The notes: generated from the letters alone by a model not told the origin. Counted from the stretch's first letter, positions 1-12,616 are shown. The stretch is DNA of 64,000 nt from Loripinus fragilis (GCA_964019695.1 OZ026524.1:15058309-15122308), one strand, 5' to 3'. Numbers and translations: made by a program.

Positions 1-763
1 CTTGGATAACAAAACAGTTCAGCTTTGGATTTGGGTAAAAGTATAACGATAAACGATTAATGCCCTTTTTCAAAGATCAGCGACAGATGAGCTATGAAAT
101 GAAACAAACAACGCTGTGGCTGTGCTTCACGAGAAGGCTCAGAACAGCAACGGGATCAGTTCAGTTTGATCAAAGTCTTCGATTTTCGCTTGACGAAAGC
201 TTGGGTCCTTTGTAATCCACTTAGTGCATAGTAAAGTCTCTGATCTGGACTGAGTTGTTGGTCATGTGAAGTTGGCTTAATGAGAAGCTATTTTAGTCTC
301 AAAATCATACCTGGTCCCGATTTTATAAAACTTTTTTCATGCTCAAATCAACTGAGCACGAAATTTATCTTTCACCGCTAATATTAAACGAATTGTTTCA
401 ACATTTATAACCTAATAAACGTTTCCTATCTCACGGCATGTTACCTTTATCAGGTCATGATGACGTTGCACTTTTTAATGACGTCGCTAATGACGCTGAA
501 TCAACACAAAAATAAAAAAATTACGTCATAATCGCTAGTTTGAAGAGTGATCAACAATGGGTAAACTGATAAATAGAATACCAGGTTCGCGTCTTTTGCC
601 TTGCGATGTCAACATGCGTTCTCAAAGCCTTGCCTGGTAAACTTGATATCAAAAGACACTCACCTAGTATTCTCTATATATCATGTTCATTAATGTAAAA
701 ATGTCAACAATTGTCGGCATTTTTAAATTTGTTAGCATGGTAGATACATCATTTGACAGTTTA
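1..763. other. no gene seen
   Basis: AT-rich DNA with one short hairpin, CATGCTCAAATCAACTGAGCACG (split: CATGCTCA and TGAGCACG), at 338-361. No supported frame. Confidence 0.3.
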
Positions 764-2115
764 TGCTAGGTTTACACTATGTTCCCGGCAGCCACGGCAG
801 TCACGGTAGCCAGAAACGTAGCTCGCCGTGGTATTTTTAGTCATTTTTGTCTTTGTTCAAGTTCTGTTAAGTCTCGCTACGTTTTGTCACGGTCTGTCAA
901 GGTCTGCCGTGACGGAGGCTCGTCGGCGCGCTACGGTCTGTCACGGATGGTTCTACGTTTCCTCCCGGCCTGCCACGTTCTGTTGGGACCTCTCACGTTT
1001 TGTTACGTTGTGATCAAGTTCTGCTACGTCTATTAAGTTCTGTCAAGGGAAACGTGGTCGATGAATGGTGTTTGAGCCCCAATATGCCCGCGGTATAGAG
1101 AGGAGGTCCACAAAGCTGCTGCATGCATCTTTGATCAAAAACATCATTACATGTTATGGCAATGAAGAAGCCGATTTCGTATTTATATAATTGCTAGGAG
1201 CGTACATCTTGCCTTTGTGGCAGCAAGGAGGCCACCAGCAGCTGTATAGAAGAATGATCGTCTAGCAGGAAGGTTAAAGACGGATGCAAAGTGCGGGCAT
1301 GGTTTTCGGAAGAATGAGTGCAACAATTGGGATGGTACTCACGTTTTATAGCAAGAGAGCTTCGCATCGAAGATGTTAACGCATTTCAGGCATCAAAAAC
1401 TCTTCGAAACTGTTCGATGAGAGTCTTGAAACAATCACACCAGCCATTGGTATCAGCATTTACCCTTTGCACTCTAGTGACTCATTTATGAGTATTTTTT
1501 TAAAAAACACAGAAGATTCTAATGAAATGGCGCACAATGCAGCATTTTGTCATTGTCTACACTGACTGATCTTCAGAGAAATAAATGCAATATTCTGCCA
1601 CAATAAATTATAACCTATGACACTTCTATAATACAATGAAACTACCCAAGTCCAATCAGTAATGATTATTTCTACCCTTGTCAGTCAGATGCATCTATCT
1701 AAGATTCTTAGACTCCATGTTCAGATTCGAGCTGTGAGGTCGGGCTAGGAGAACGTGGCATACTGCAACAGAACTTGATAGACCTTGACAGACCTTGGCA
1801 GACCTTGGGTTGCCGTCTCGTAGCAAGCCGTCCCGCTACGGACATACTCCAAGTTGTGTTAAGGTCTGTTACGTTCCATCACGCTTTGTTGCGTTCTCCC
1901 CATTCTACTACGGCATATTTAAGTAGGTCAATCACGCCGTGGCTGCCGTGGCAAATTTTTTGACTTTAAAAATCTGTCCCGGCGATCACGGCAACCACGG
2001 CGAGCTACGTTTGTCGACCCCGTTCCCCTACGTTGTGTTACGGTCACCCCGTTTCGTCCACGGTGGCCGAAATCGTGACTGCCGTGGCCGCCGGGCACAT
2101 AGTGTAAACGTAGCA
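764..2115. mobile_element. 1,352-base Harbinger-type MITE (TTA target site)
   Basis: The ends are TGCTAGGTTTACACTATG and the near-exact complement, flanked by TTA at 761-763 and 2116-2118. Inverted homology continues into CCACGGCAGTCACG. GC-rich subterminal blocks are packed with GTTACGTTCTGTC-like units on the left (850-1060) and GGTCTGTTACGTTCC-like units on the right (1745-2090). No transposase. The TTA duplication suits PIF/Harbinger, but the TIR differs from the element at 43.2 kb. Confidence 0.8.
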
Positions 2116-2356
2116 TTAAAAGCAAAAGAAGAATTTATCATTTCATCATTTTAGTTTTTTTGTGCAGTTAATATTTCATGCTCAGTTGAGTTGAGCATGA
2201 AATTACTTTTATAACCTCGGGGCTCAATACTGTTTTAAAAGCCAGATGGAGGGCTAAGTGGCTCGCCGATATAGTTCTCGACTTCAGATCAAGAGGTCCT
2301 TGTTTGAGCCCACTCGATACATGGTTAAACGCAGGAAATCGTCCCTTTTGTTGAAA

Positions 2357-2575
2357 AAGACTTTAAGCCCATATAAGCCTAGCGTCCTTTTATGGAACAT
2401 ACCAGATCAGACACCACACTATGTGGTGTTTGATCAGGTATCTTCACTGTTAGCTAATAGAATGTCATATTAAAATTTGAAAAACAAATACCACCCAACA
2501 CCCCTAGAATTGGAAATTGGCTCGTCCTACTGATAAAGGTAGGCAAGTCCATTCGGCTGATATGGGTTAAAGTGT
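2357..2575. mobile_element. hairpin MITE relative with GATCAGACACCACA stem
   Basis: ACCAGATCAGACACCACA (2401-2418) and TGTGGTGTTTGATCAGGT (2422-2439) form an 18-base stem around three bases. The flank CCCATATAAGCCTAGCGTCC and the later AACAAATACCACCCAACACC match parts of 48244-48445 and, inverted, 32636-32850. Confidence 0.6.
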
Positions 2576-2726
2576 CAACTGGAACAAACAAAAACCAGAA
2601 TATTCTTTTAAAAAATACTGATTTCTGTGATAATGGCTTTATAGTTCTAAATGTCTATACATTAGTGCTTTACATAGGTCCTCTTAGACTTACATATTCC
2701 AAAGTTATCTATGATTGGTGACCAGG

Positions 2727-3240
2727 GGTGGTTTCAACCCAGGTAACATCTAAAAGCGGGCCATCATTGGCTCACCAGCGAAACGCCATTTGAATGGCGT
2801 TTAGCTGGCGGGCCATTGGTGGCCCGTTACTGTATGCTGGCTGGGAAGCTATGCCATGCAATGGGCTTTGTATTATTAGGCGGACAGTAAACTGGCCTAA
2901 CGAATACTTATCCGATGCTACCCGCAAGTGCTCATCTTCCACACAACCAAATATTTGGAAGTCACCATATGCCATACCCCTTTCATATTCAATTAAATAT
3001 TTAATAAATCATCTTCAACAAAGGGGCACGTGGACAAGCGGAACTCAATGTTTGATTTTTATTTGATAAAGTGAATGACAGTATATTTTATTTCAAATTT
3101 GTCAAAGTGCACCTGTTTACCAATCAATTACCTACTCAGATGCGTCCAATGCTGTGTATGACACTATAAATTAACTTTTAAATGCCATAAAACGCAGTGA
3201 AAAACTGAACAAAACAGGACCGGGCTATCTTGAAACCACC
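2727..3240. mobile_element. possible element with GGTGGTTTCAA ends and a large hairpin
   Basis: GGTGGTTTCAA at 2727 has its complement ending at 3240. Inside, 2757-2826 folds as CGGGCCATCATTGGCTCACC ... GGGCCATTGGTGGCCCG with 35-base arms meeting at the CGCCATTTGAATGGCG centre, a relative of 55080-55141 and 63006-63073. Confidence 0.45.
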
Positions 3241-3563
3241 CGGCCCGTTAGTATCAACTAATTTTCAATCTATAGCAGTCTTCAACCTAGCTTTTCCTTG
3301 ATTTATGGAAGCTTCATGACAACGTTGAGAAGCTTATAACATTGGTCATCGACGCGAGAAAACCGGATTGTCAAATGAGTTTAAATACCCTGATGCGAAC
3401 AACAAAAGGTTCAGACTAGTCTGTGCATCCGCACAGTCTGATCAGCGCCTTATTTATTCTCATATTGGTATAAAGTCTAAACTTGCTACATGATAAAATT
3501 CAGTAAAATTCAGTATTCTAGCTAGCATGAAAATTTGAGCCTTACTTGCTTGCAAACCCCTTA

Positions 3564-3675
3564 CATGCGCGGATCCAGGGGATCCGGACTAGTATTGCTA
3601 AGAAACCCTACAGCTTTGTGATTTTTCCGGGGGCCAGACCCCCTGCCCCCCCCCCTCCCTCTGGATCCGCGCATG
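3564..3675. mobile_element. 112-base GGATCCAG MITE
   Basis: CATGCGCGGATCCAG at both ends as perfect 15-base inverted repeats. The interior has TTTGTGATTTTTCCGGGGG and a C-run. Confidence 0.8.
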
Positions 3676-5106
3676 CCTAAGACAGGGCCCATATTCTAGT
3701 TATATAAGATTCCAATCCGCATTGTGAACCGTCATATCGATGTTAGTGAGTGACTGACTACATGGACTATACAGGGAGTTTCACTGAATATCACAGAGAT
3801 AATGTTGAGAATTATCAAACAAATAGTCCATGTTTCTGAGTGCCCTATACTAGGAACAGTTCTGGGTAGTCTCTAGATTGGTTCTCTCCCCTATATTGGA
3901 GTATAAATTAACTCCCCAGTCTCAGGTTGTTGCTGTCCCGTTTCTAGGCTGTCCCGTTCTAAACTCGCCATTCAGATTTCGTTCAAGATTATTGTTTTTT
4001 ATTATTAATGTTGTTGTTGTCGGCGCTGTCGTCGTCGTTGTTGTTGTTGTTGTTTAAGGTTCATCTTAATGAAAATAAGTGCACAATACGTCGTTTCGAA
4101 CTCTGTTCGACATCTTAAAATAAGGCGTCTTAGCGCATGTAGACGATAAATCGGGGTGGTAGGGGATAAAATTGTTGTGTTTTTTTCTCTTTCGCTGGCA
4201 TCAATTACCCAAGTTCGTGTCAAATTATAATGGAAACATTCAAAATACCCTAAAGTGATTTTAATGTTTCCGTTATCTGTCAATCGTCTTGTTAGTGTCT
4301 TAACATTGAAAAAATTACATTTTATCCGTTTGTTTATCTGATTCAATTTGTCCGCTTATCTGATTTTACCATTTGTCATCGACTGACATCGCCCAGCGGG
4401 CTTAGTTTGTCAAGTTAATTAGAATAGAACAGAACACTAGAAGTTAGAATGTTACAGTCGTAAAATTGTGATTATTTGTTTATACCCTAGTCGTACATCT
4501 CACTTTGACGATACGTTTGGGTACCCATAGCATAAGTTTTTGATGTTTGAGAAAACGCACAAAACGATCAGAATCACCCCTTTTAAATAGGCTTGTCTTT
4601 CATTTCGCTGTCGTTGATGTTCCCCTATAACAATCATTGAATGACCTGTTACATATCGTTATATGCGTAAACTCAGTAAATTTTATATGCTGCTATTCTC
4701 AGTATGAAAATCTAACGTTTCCATAAGTGTACGAACTGTAAAGACTCTTGAGAGATTGAACAGATGCGCAGTGTCATCTGTGTCTTTGCTTCTCGTATGC
4801 AATTCGTATAAGAATACCAGTCACCATACGTTCACCATGCAGTTGTGAAAGATAACTCTGACTTGCCTTCAAAATATGTTAAAAACAAATTGCTTCGCTG
4901 TCGAGACAACTTTGAACTGTGTTCGTATAAGCTGTGCACATAAAGAAATTATGAAACCATCGCTACCCACTGTGGGTCGTGAAGAACCTGATCTGACTGG
5001 GCTGATGCCAACGCTGATTTGACTTTTTCTCTGAACTCACGACTCATTCCGTTGGTTTCGTCGTTAGCTGGCTCGTCAGTACTTGTCGCATATTTGAGCA
5101 GGGAAA
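3676..5106. other. no gene seen; (GTT)n tract
   Basis: A GTT/GTC low-complexity tract lies at 4008-4053; the Gln-rich minus-strand frame there is that repeat. Otherwise unremarkable. Confidence 0.35.
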
Positions 5107-5146
5107 GCTCTAACGAAACTGTGCATACGCACAGTTTCGTTAGAGC
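5107..5146. repeat. perfect 18-base-stem hairpin
   Basis: GCTCTAACGAAACTGTGC and GCACAGTTTCGTTAGAGC flank ATAC. It belongs loosely to the CTGCGCATATGCGCAG hairpin group but has its own stem sequence. Confidence 0.9.
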
Positions 5147-5370
5147 CTTCGCTGCTCACTTAAAGAAAGGAGGGACCTGGGGGAAGGCTCAGTTCGAAAT
5201 CTAGGCCTCTAGCCCCACTAGGTAGCTGTGCATCTATATTTTAAGTATGACTACGCGAACGCGACATCATGAGCCGGCTGATTTAGTAGAACAGTTCTAA
5301 ACAGAACAGTTACGTCGCCGTCTAACTTTGTATTGTTGGGGTTTTTTTTCATGCTTTTGCTGTCGTCTAT

Positions 5371-5421
5371 TTTCTTTTTTTTTTTTTTTTTTCTTTTTTT
5401 TTTTTTTTCTTTTTTTTTTTT
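5371..5421 (+). repeat. poly-T tract
   Basis: About fifty T residues interrupted by three C residues. Confidence 0.95.
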
Positions 5422-5619
5422 GCAAGGAGCAATATCAGCGTGTCAATGTCTTTGAAACCAGATCAAGCCCGAAGTTCTCTCGTTCGAAGTTCTCTCGTTC
5501 TTAACTGGGTCCAAACACTTTGCAAAAGTTATCTGCAAAATAAATGGTTTCACCACCATCAAGGAGAGAGTTTCAGTTGATTCTATGATACATGTAGATG
5601 TGTGTTTGTTTTTTGGCGA

Positions 5620-5803
5620 CATGCGCGGATCCAGAGGGGAGGGGGGACTAGGCTCCTGACCCTTACCCTCCCGCCCCTGAAAATCACAAAAATATAGGGT
5701 TTCTTAGCAATGCTGGTCTGGATCCCCTGAAAATCACAACGCTACCAAGCCAGATTCAATGTTGAGCCTCTCTGACAAAACTTTCTTTCTGGATCCGCGC
5801 ATG
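5620..5803. mobile_element. 184-base GGATCCAG MITE
   Basis: CATGCGCGGATCCAG at the left; the right end is CTGGATCCGCGCATG. The interior has TGAAAATCACA twice and an internal GGTCTGGATCCCC, suggesting a nested or rearranged copy. Confidence 0.75.
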
Positions 5804-8201
5804 ATGCTTTGAGCCGAATCAACTTGCATATTAACAAAACACGGAGAAAGAAAAATAGCATAGTTTGTGAATTTCATATTTACCCATTTGATTTATTTAA
5901 CATAAACTCAATGTTGAAAATGTTTAATTGCCGTCCGCATTTCTCGCCAAAACTGCAGGGATGTATGTTGATGCAATTCAGCTTTTTCGATTTGCTAACC
6001 AATCACACATTGGGTTCGTGGACTTATATGAAAGCGACTCTATTGAGCACTTATGGTGGAACAAAAATGGAAATCAGCTTTAAAGGTACTGTTTGATCCG
6101 AGGCTTACGTACATGTATCACTGTGTTGTATAGGGAACTAGCTTTAGCAAAAACATGCAGAATTGTCAAGCATGCTAAGAGCTAATCCATAAGAAATCTC
6201 AAGTATAGTTTTTGTTTTGTTTGCTTAAAGAAGATTTAAGGTGTAATAAACATGTAAAATCATGTGCGTTTCCTATCTTCTTGTTAAGAAGTACTTAGAT
6301 GTCGCGAGCCTCCTAATCTTTTGTGTTATCTGATCATGTTTTACAAAAACACATCTTTTCACAAACTAACACCAACACAAATACCACAATAAGAGAACTA
6401 CTTTATTCCCGATTATCTTTTCAATCTGATTTTGATCCTTCATTAAGAAGAATTAAAAAGGACACGGGAGCAAAGATTTTAAACGCGATAAGAAAAGACC
6501 CGGTCGGATTGCGGACGCGTTCGATCGGCGTTCCGCCCGATCGAACGCATCCGCAATGCGACCTTATAAGTAGAGAGTTCGCCTGTTCTCTTCAATCATT
6601 CATTGCCTCACTTTGAACCTGTTAAGGTCGCACTTTACTTAATCAATATAAAGTACAATACCTGAACTGGAGTACACCTATGTTTGCTTTTCTATATTTT
6701 AAATAAGTTGACACTTTGATCCTGGTTCAATCTATCTAAGGGTAGGACGTGTAATTTAAAAGAGAAAGTTTAGTGATTATTTGGAACGATTTCTATTTTC
6801 CGTCACAGCGAGACGCTATTCATGTGCTTAATGTTGGCTTATTTTAAAGATTGAATAAACTAAGGAAGAGACCGGGACATTCATTTGGAATCCAGCTGAG
6901 TCTGTAACAATACATATAAGCTGATTTAGTATACACCTGTGTTTACCTATAGAAGAACTTGTAAACAAGTTAAGAAATTGTGATGAATTAATTCGACAAA
7001 ACAGTTAGCGACGGTTTAAGTGCACTTTGGGATAGTGGAGTATAAGTTTATGGAATACGCATATTAAACAAATGATTAAAACTCTTAGAATGATGGAGAC
7101 CTATCTTCGGCGTACGTACGGACATCGAAAGTCTCAGGAGATGCAGGACTTTCCATTTTGGGATTACAGGTAATTTGAAGCATTTTAAGGCATTTCATTT
7201 TATTTATTAATTTATTTATTTATGGCTTCTTTGTCGGGGTTTTTTCTTCAAATTTTTAAAACAGCCTTATATTATTATTATCTATATTTTTACCAATTTC
7301 GATGAATACGAAATTTTCTGGTCTAATATTCACTGTATAAAATACGTGTGAGTTAACACCAAAATGGGTGGCAGCTGAGTGAGCTGCCACCCCTCCTGGT
7401 GCAAACTTACACTTATTTTCCTAATTAAATAACTAATGCATTTCTACAGTTACTCGAATTTTTAGGGTTCGCATTCAGTTTTTTTTTATCATCGGACGTT
7501 TCTAGCGTTAAATTTGGTCTGTCAATGTAAAAATAAACATAAATATAAAAAGACAAAATCAAAATGTAAATGTATATGTGAACGATAATAGTCTAATTTA
7601 ATGGGACTACTCTACAGTGATAATTGCTGGTGCCTTTAAACAGGCAGACCAGTTACTGTTTTTGATATTCTCCGAACTGAAGATATCTTTTAAAGCAGTT
7701 GGAATGTTACACCAAGGCCAGTGGCAGTTGAGCTGCAAACTATGTTAACACTATTAAGGATAATAAAAGATAGCTTCTGTATCAGAGCTTTTTGATTTGA
7801 GACTCACCGTGACTATCTAGCTTTCATACTACAGCACCCCCTTGCGAGGATTATGTGACTATTTATATTTAAAGGCTCGTAAGGTGCCATAGTGGCGCCA
7901 ATTACTACTCTCCTGTTGTTTCTAGCCTCTGTAGCTGAGCAGGCTGATTAAAACCTGACCTGATTACAACCCCAATGACAGATTTTCTTACGACTCCGCT
8001 CTTATAATTGTTTAAACGCTTCCATGCAAACTGAAGATTCTAACTAGTCTCCGTTGTTGATAAGGGCGGTTAGGGATAAAAAAAATCATTTTAGAGCTAT
8101 TGCAAGTAGGCAGACCAAGTGATTATCACAACGGAACATTTATTATTATTCGAGCCAGTACCTGAGATTCTGGTACTAATTGCATCAGCAAGCAACGCAC
8201 C
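5804..8201. other. no gene seen; two small hairpins
   Basis: A 21-base stem with one mismatch (ATTGCGGACGCGTTCGATCG ... CGATCGAACGCATCCGCAAT) lies at 6508-6557. A perfect 11-base stem GGGTGGCAGCT around GAGTG lies at 7366-7392. No supported coding frame. Confidence 0.5.
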
Positions 8202-8239
8202 ATCTGGCGAGTCTGCGCACATGTGTAGACTCGCCAGAT
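8202..8239. repeat. hairpin ATCTGGCGAGTCT
   Basis: A perfect 13-base stem around a 12-base loop GCGCACATGTGT. Similar wording, CTGGCAAGTCTGCGC, occurs at 13783. Confidence 0.75.
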
Positions 8240-8775
8240 CATTCACTGCTCGCATACACAAAGACGATATGTAGAGGAAGGGCTTGGACCAAACTGTAGT
8301 CCTCTTATTTCGCTGGATACGTTAGCATGGTCGTTTATTAGAGACATTTGTGCATTTGCTATTAGCACCAAAATGTCGTGTGTTGACCCTTGCACGTGTA
8401 TATTTATTAACAACTTCAAAAATAAATCTAAGAATTTATTTAGATTATCTTATCTGCACGAAAAAGTTTCCGTAATTGACTATGGTACAAATTATAAACG
8501 ATTTTTAGTCTCGTCAGAATAAATGATAAGGGCGTTTTTATCTTGAAATGCTTAATGCTGCCACCCGAATACAATACAGCGGAAGCTAGGGCTAATCATT
8601 ACACCGGTATCTGGCCAGCCAGAAACATGACGCTGGGTCAAAGCAATGGCTCTATGAAATAGTGAACATTGGAACATATATTCGAGCTGTTAGGATAAGA
8701 AGAGAATTTGATTTAAGTATCTTCTGCTACAATATACATGTATATAAGGTACTGATGCTATAAAAGGAATTACTA

Positions 8776-8971
8776 CACACCGGATAGGCGGCAATCGAAA
8801 ACGTTAACACTATCGACAAACGTAGATCAAAAATCTGTAGAAACAAAGTTTTTGATTGCCATTTGACGCCCGACTGGCGACAAATGGCAATCGAAAACAC
8901 TGTTTCTACTGACTTTTGATCCGCGTTCGTCGATTACTAAGAGCGTTGTCGATTGCCGCCTATCCGGTGTG
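8776..8971. mobile_element. foldback MITE, CACACCGGATAGG ends, copy 1
   Basis: A 196-base element begins CACACCGGATAGGCGGCAAT and ends with the exact complement. Secondary stems pair GATTGCCATTTG with CAAATGGCAATC and AACGTAGATCAAAAATC with GACTTTTGATCCGCGTT. The second copy is at 27988-28180. Confidence 0.85.
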
Positions 8972-9373
8972 TTAGTAGCGTCGCTCAGGGACAAATTGGT
9001 TCATTTACTCGGACAGGAAAAGTATGTGTATACGAAATCGTTCCAGGTCAGACTGCAGCCTGACCAGGGACTATAAGTTTGTTTTATTCAACAACTTATT
9101 AATTGGTAACTAAGGGCAACAACTTGGCAATTCAACATTTAAAGAGACAGTGCATCCAATAAATATGATAAAGGTCTGATTAAAATGACTTAGTTGGTCC
9201 GATACAGTATTAAAAGAATTCATCAACAAGAGATCATTGCACAAACCAACATTTTGATCAGAGTCGGTTTCGAATTTCCGTATAGTACCAACAGGGCAGT
9301 AAGATTTACTAACGAAGCAACGTGGTACACCAAAAATCTTATTTGAAAGTATTTAGGGTGGGTTAGAGTTAGG

Positions 9374-9416
<43 letters not shown>

Positions 9417-9763
9417 GAGACAGAGAGAGAGAGAGAGAATTGGGATTATTTTCACGTTTTCCGGGTGATGGCATGTGAAAGAATTTCACTTTTCTAAGCC
9501 AGCTGTCATTGACGTAACGTATGAGCCGGCGTTTCCCTAAAATTAGTCACCCCTATCTATCAATTTATCATCCGTTGCATTGTCAATGTTCTTGTTCGGT
9601 GGACAATTATCAAAATTATCGGTTAGGATCCGATTTTCGTGTCCATTACCTCAATCCCTGCTGAAGACATTATTTGTTCATGCTAGCATTTAGATTTTAT
9701 TAAGTAAGAGTAATGGGATGATGTTTTGTTATGAATACAGCAAACTGTATGGCAAGCAGTGTG
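8972..9763. other. no gene seen; (GA)n microsatellite
   Basis: A GA repeat with two C interruptions lies at 9376-9438. The Ser-Leu frame on the minus strand is this repeat. Confidence 0.5.
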
Positions 9764-9810
9764 GATCCAGATCGAGCGGCTTCTTACGAAGAAGCCGCTC
9801 GATCTGGATC
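9764..9810. repeat. perfect 22-base-stem hairpin
   Basis: GATCCAGATCGAGCGGCTTC plus TT is mirrored exactly around ACG. The outer AGCAGTGTG / TACAATGCT weakly extends the stem and links it to the CAAACAGTGTGGATCCAG module of 29155-29220. Confidence 0.9.
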
Positions 9811-10151
9811 TACAATGCTTGTGTCAACAAATTAATTGATAGGGTTAAATTGGCAAACGTTCCTGTACCCTTAATTGATGTCAAATTCTCGTATATCCTA
9901 GATACCAATAATTATGGACACATTTGATCTGTATTTCGCGTGAAAACATTGTAATCGTGTTTGATACTGAAGTTTTGAGTATACGCCCTCTCTGCCATAG
10001 GCAAGTTGGTATTTTCAAACTTCAGATACATGTAAAGAAGGCATGTTAGATTAAGAAACATCGAGTATATTAACTTGTTAGGAACGCAACGAAAGAATTG
10101 ATTCTGATAGAAAAAGCAGGTCTTTTTATCGTGTTGGATGGACGAACCTAA
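9811..10151. other. no gene seen
   Basis: AT-rich; nothing supported. Confidence 0.3.
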
Positions 10152-10534
10152 GGCCAGAAATTTTTATTAGTTGATTTACGAACCCTCCTACTGTAATTTT
10201 CCAGAAAGTAGAAGAGATTTTTTTTATTTTATCCGCCGACTCTAAATATTATTTGTTTTGTTGAATAAAAATAATATATTTTGGAGGTTTATATATTTTG
10301 GTTTGTGTATTTTTGAGAGTGACACTGTTAAAAGTGATTGTCCTATGCAGGATTTAAGGATTTAATACAGACTGTGGGTTTACTTTACTAGTTTGACTGT
10401 CTGTTCTGGAGATATTTAAAAAATGAAAAAAAAGCTCTGAAAATGACCAGTCATTTTCAGAGCTTTTTATTCCCAACCCCCGACCCTAAATCTGAAAAAA
10501 AATCACGTAAATCAAATGATTAAAAAATCTGGCC
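10152..10534. mobile_element. TAA-flanked MITE, GGCC-type ends, copy 1
   Basis: Begins GGCCAGAAATTTTTATTAGT and ends AATGATTAAAAAATCTGGCC, flanked by TAA on both sides. The internal hairpin AAAGCTCTGAAAATGAC / GTCATTTTCAGAGCTTT lies around 10428-10466. Copy 2 is at 24475-24921 in inverted layout. Confidence 0.75.
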
Positions 10535-10593
10535 TAATCTTTGTAATTCGAAATTTCTAAATTATACCTGGTGCTGATTATTGCTCTTAAGAT

Positions 10594-10670
10594 AGCAAAC
10601 AGTGCAGATCCTGAAGAGAAACAGTACAGACCCTGACGAGATACCACGTTTCCTGGGTCTACACTGTTTG
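10594..10670. repeat. hairpin, GCAAACAGTGCAGA module
   Basis: GCAAACAGTGCAGATCCTGA is mirrored by CCTGGGTCTACACTGTTTG. Inside, ACAGTACAGACCCTGACGAG looks like a second partial copy of the left arm. Confidence 0.6.
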
Positions 10671-12153
10671 AATGTATACCCCATTTATGGGACGTTCAGG
10701 TTAACTTAAATGTTAATACTTCTTTTATTATCTAAAGTTACAATAAAATTAACACTGCTAATTAAAGACGTATAATTAAGTATCAGATAGCTGGACCAAC
10801 TTCAAGTTGGTCTTCAAGTAAAGAAATAAAACACTCAAAAAACGAATTCTGATTTCTTAATTTACCAAATGTATTCACTGGCAAAGGGTGAGAAATGATT
10901 ATATTTCTCATGATTATCCAACATATATATATAATTATATTCTGGCCTGTATTGCTGTTCTTTATTTGCTGTTCTTTATCATTGGAGCACGGGCAGAGTC
11001 TCTGCTAGGAATTGTGCTTTGGAATCCTCTAAAACTCTTACTGGGAAAAATACTTCTCTAAATGTAATGGCATAGTGTACATTTTCGATTGACCTGGCCC
11101 ATCTAAATGTTGTCACATTTCACTTGAAAATTTGAGCATGAAAAACACATCAATATGTAATAGATATTTTTCAAACTTTTTAACTTTCGTGGGAAGTGAC
11201 GCCTCACTTGATACTGTCATTATAGCGTGACCAAATTGAACAATGCCATAAAAGGGTACTCAAAGTTCTTTATTACCCAGTTTCTGAAACGTATTTGAAA
11301 CGTATCTGCTTCGCGTTGGTCTGCTTCTGAAACTGTACATGTACCATTGCCATTGGATCTGTTGCGTGTACACGAAACATTGATTGTATTGGGTTTGATG
11401 TGTGAGCATATTTCATTGCCAGAGGATTCGTTAACGTAATGGAAACATTGGTTGTATTGTGTTGGATGTGATTCCAAGCTTCAGATTTGGCTGCCCGCAC
11501 TTTTCACAGATATTTGGTTCTTATGTTGCCAATTTCAGCTTTGAGCCTAGCAGTCGGTTATTGAGACATTGGACTTCCATTGTAATTATGAACAGAACAA
11601 AACATAACAGAACAGAACTTTCATTTCGGCATTGAAGCTCATGGCTACAGCATATAATGTATATGTAAACTTATCGTCTACACATGCTTTAAGTTGGATT
11701 AAAAATGTATATAGGTGTAATTTTCTGGAGTAAAACAATCAGGCATTTTCCTCCAAATTATTCTGTTTACCCTTGTTTGTACATTCTTATGTAAACCATA
11801 CAATTATGCATACGTAGTACCAACATTACACGTATACCATGTACGGATTTTCCGTTCTTACTCCTATCAATTCATATCTGATCATATTAGTGGTTGTTAA
11901 TTGCAAGTCATGTCAGCTTTGGTGTTTTGACGTAATCTTAACATCATTAATTCACACAGGTGATGACATTCGCGTGGAAGTAATGACATGTTCTTTAGTT
12001 CGATACCAGAGGCAGGAATTTTATCAGATTAGAATGAACATTTAGATTCGAAAATATTTGAAAAACCTATTCATCTTTTAATGTTCATTTTTTGGTTTCA
12101 TTTTTAATGTACTTTTTTGTGTCCTACATTCACAAAAATCGAAAGTAAGAGAG
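10671..12153. other. no gene seen; small tandem duplication
   Basis: A ~65-base diverged duplication sharing GAAACATTG(A/G)TTGTATTG lies at 11342-11470. Minus-strand frames across it are not recognisable as protein. This stretch would be the upstream region of FAM124. Confidence 0.4.
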
Positions 12154-12160
12154 TATAAAT
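12154..12160 (+). promoter_or_regulatory. possible TATA box of the FAM124-like gene
   Basis: A TATAAAT heptamer lies 36 bases before the proposed start codon at 12196. A start of transcription about 30 bases downstream would give a 5' UTR of only about a dozen bases, which is short. The motif could be chance in AT-rich DNA, or the first exon could be internal with the real promoter further upstream. Confidence 0.25.
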
Positions 12161-12195
12161 AAATAGACCAAATCACGACAGCTGATATTAAATTA

Positions 12196-12236
12196 ATGTT
12201 CGGATCTATCCATTTGCTATCGCTATGTCATTTCGG
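12196..12236 (+). CDS. FAM124: FAM124-like protein, proposed exon 1 (start codon)
   Basis: Forty-one coding bases run from an ATG at 12196 to a GTAAGT donor at 12237. They encode MFGSIHLLSLCHF plus two bases of a glycine codon. An in-frame TAA at 12160 closes the frame upstream. The exon ends after two codon bases, and the next exon starts with the missing third base, so the frame is kept across the intron. A second ATG at 12225 is in the wrong frame: it would reach a stop early in exon 3. The exon is short and carries no conserved domain, so support comes only from splice signals and phase. The -3 position of the ATG is T, a weak initiation context. Confidence 0.5.
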
Positions 12237-12616
12237 GTAAGTAATGTGGTTTGTGTTTAAATCGTCATTAACTTTTGGTAGCTGACGATATATTGAATTA
12301 CTTTTTACAGAAGTGATTGATGTCGTAAGACAGATAACCCATATCATTATAATATTGTTACAGGTACAATAAGTATGGAATTATCCATTTTGTATTAAAA
12401 GGGGAAGCAGGTAATATACCTCAACTTAGAATTTGCTGTTTATGTCCATATTGGAAGCGTCTCGTGAGACGCTTCCGACGAGGACAAGAACAAAAGTTTC
12501 TTTGGAAAATAAGATTGCAATGACAAATAAGTGGTTGTTATGTTTTGGCAACGGTTGTGCCTTAAACGTTTCGGGTAGACTCACAAAGTATGATGAAATT
12601 TATTTTTCATTTCCAG
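12237..12616 (+). other. FAM124 intron 1, with a short perfect hairpin
   Basis: The intron starts GTAAGT and ends TTTCATTTCCAG. It carries a perfect 11-base stem, GGAAGCGTCTC and its complement, around a two-base loop at 12453-12476. No coding signal is seen inside. Confidence 0.5.

Noticed and set aside
4005..4346. 113-codon minus-strand ORF with a Gln/Arg-rich tail
   Set aside because: The tail is a GTT/GTC low-complexity tract and the remainder has no recognisable domain or splice context.
10428..10466. Rho-independent terminator (stem followed by T-run)
   Set aside because: It is the internal palindrome of a MITE in an animal genome; bacterial terminator logic does not apply.
12225..12236. 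ATG at 12225 as the FAM124 start
   Set aside because: Splicing from this frame reaches a stop shortly after the exon 3 acceptor, while the ATG at 12196 stays in frame.
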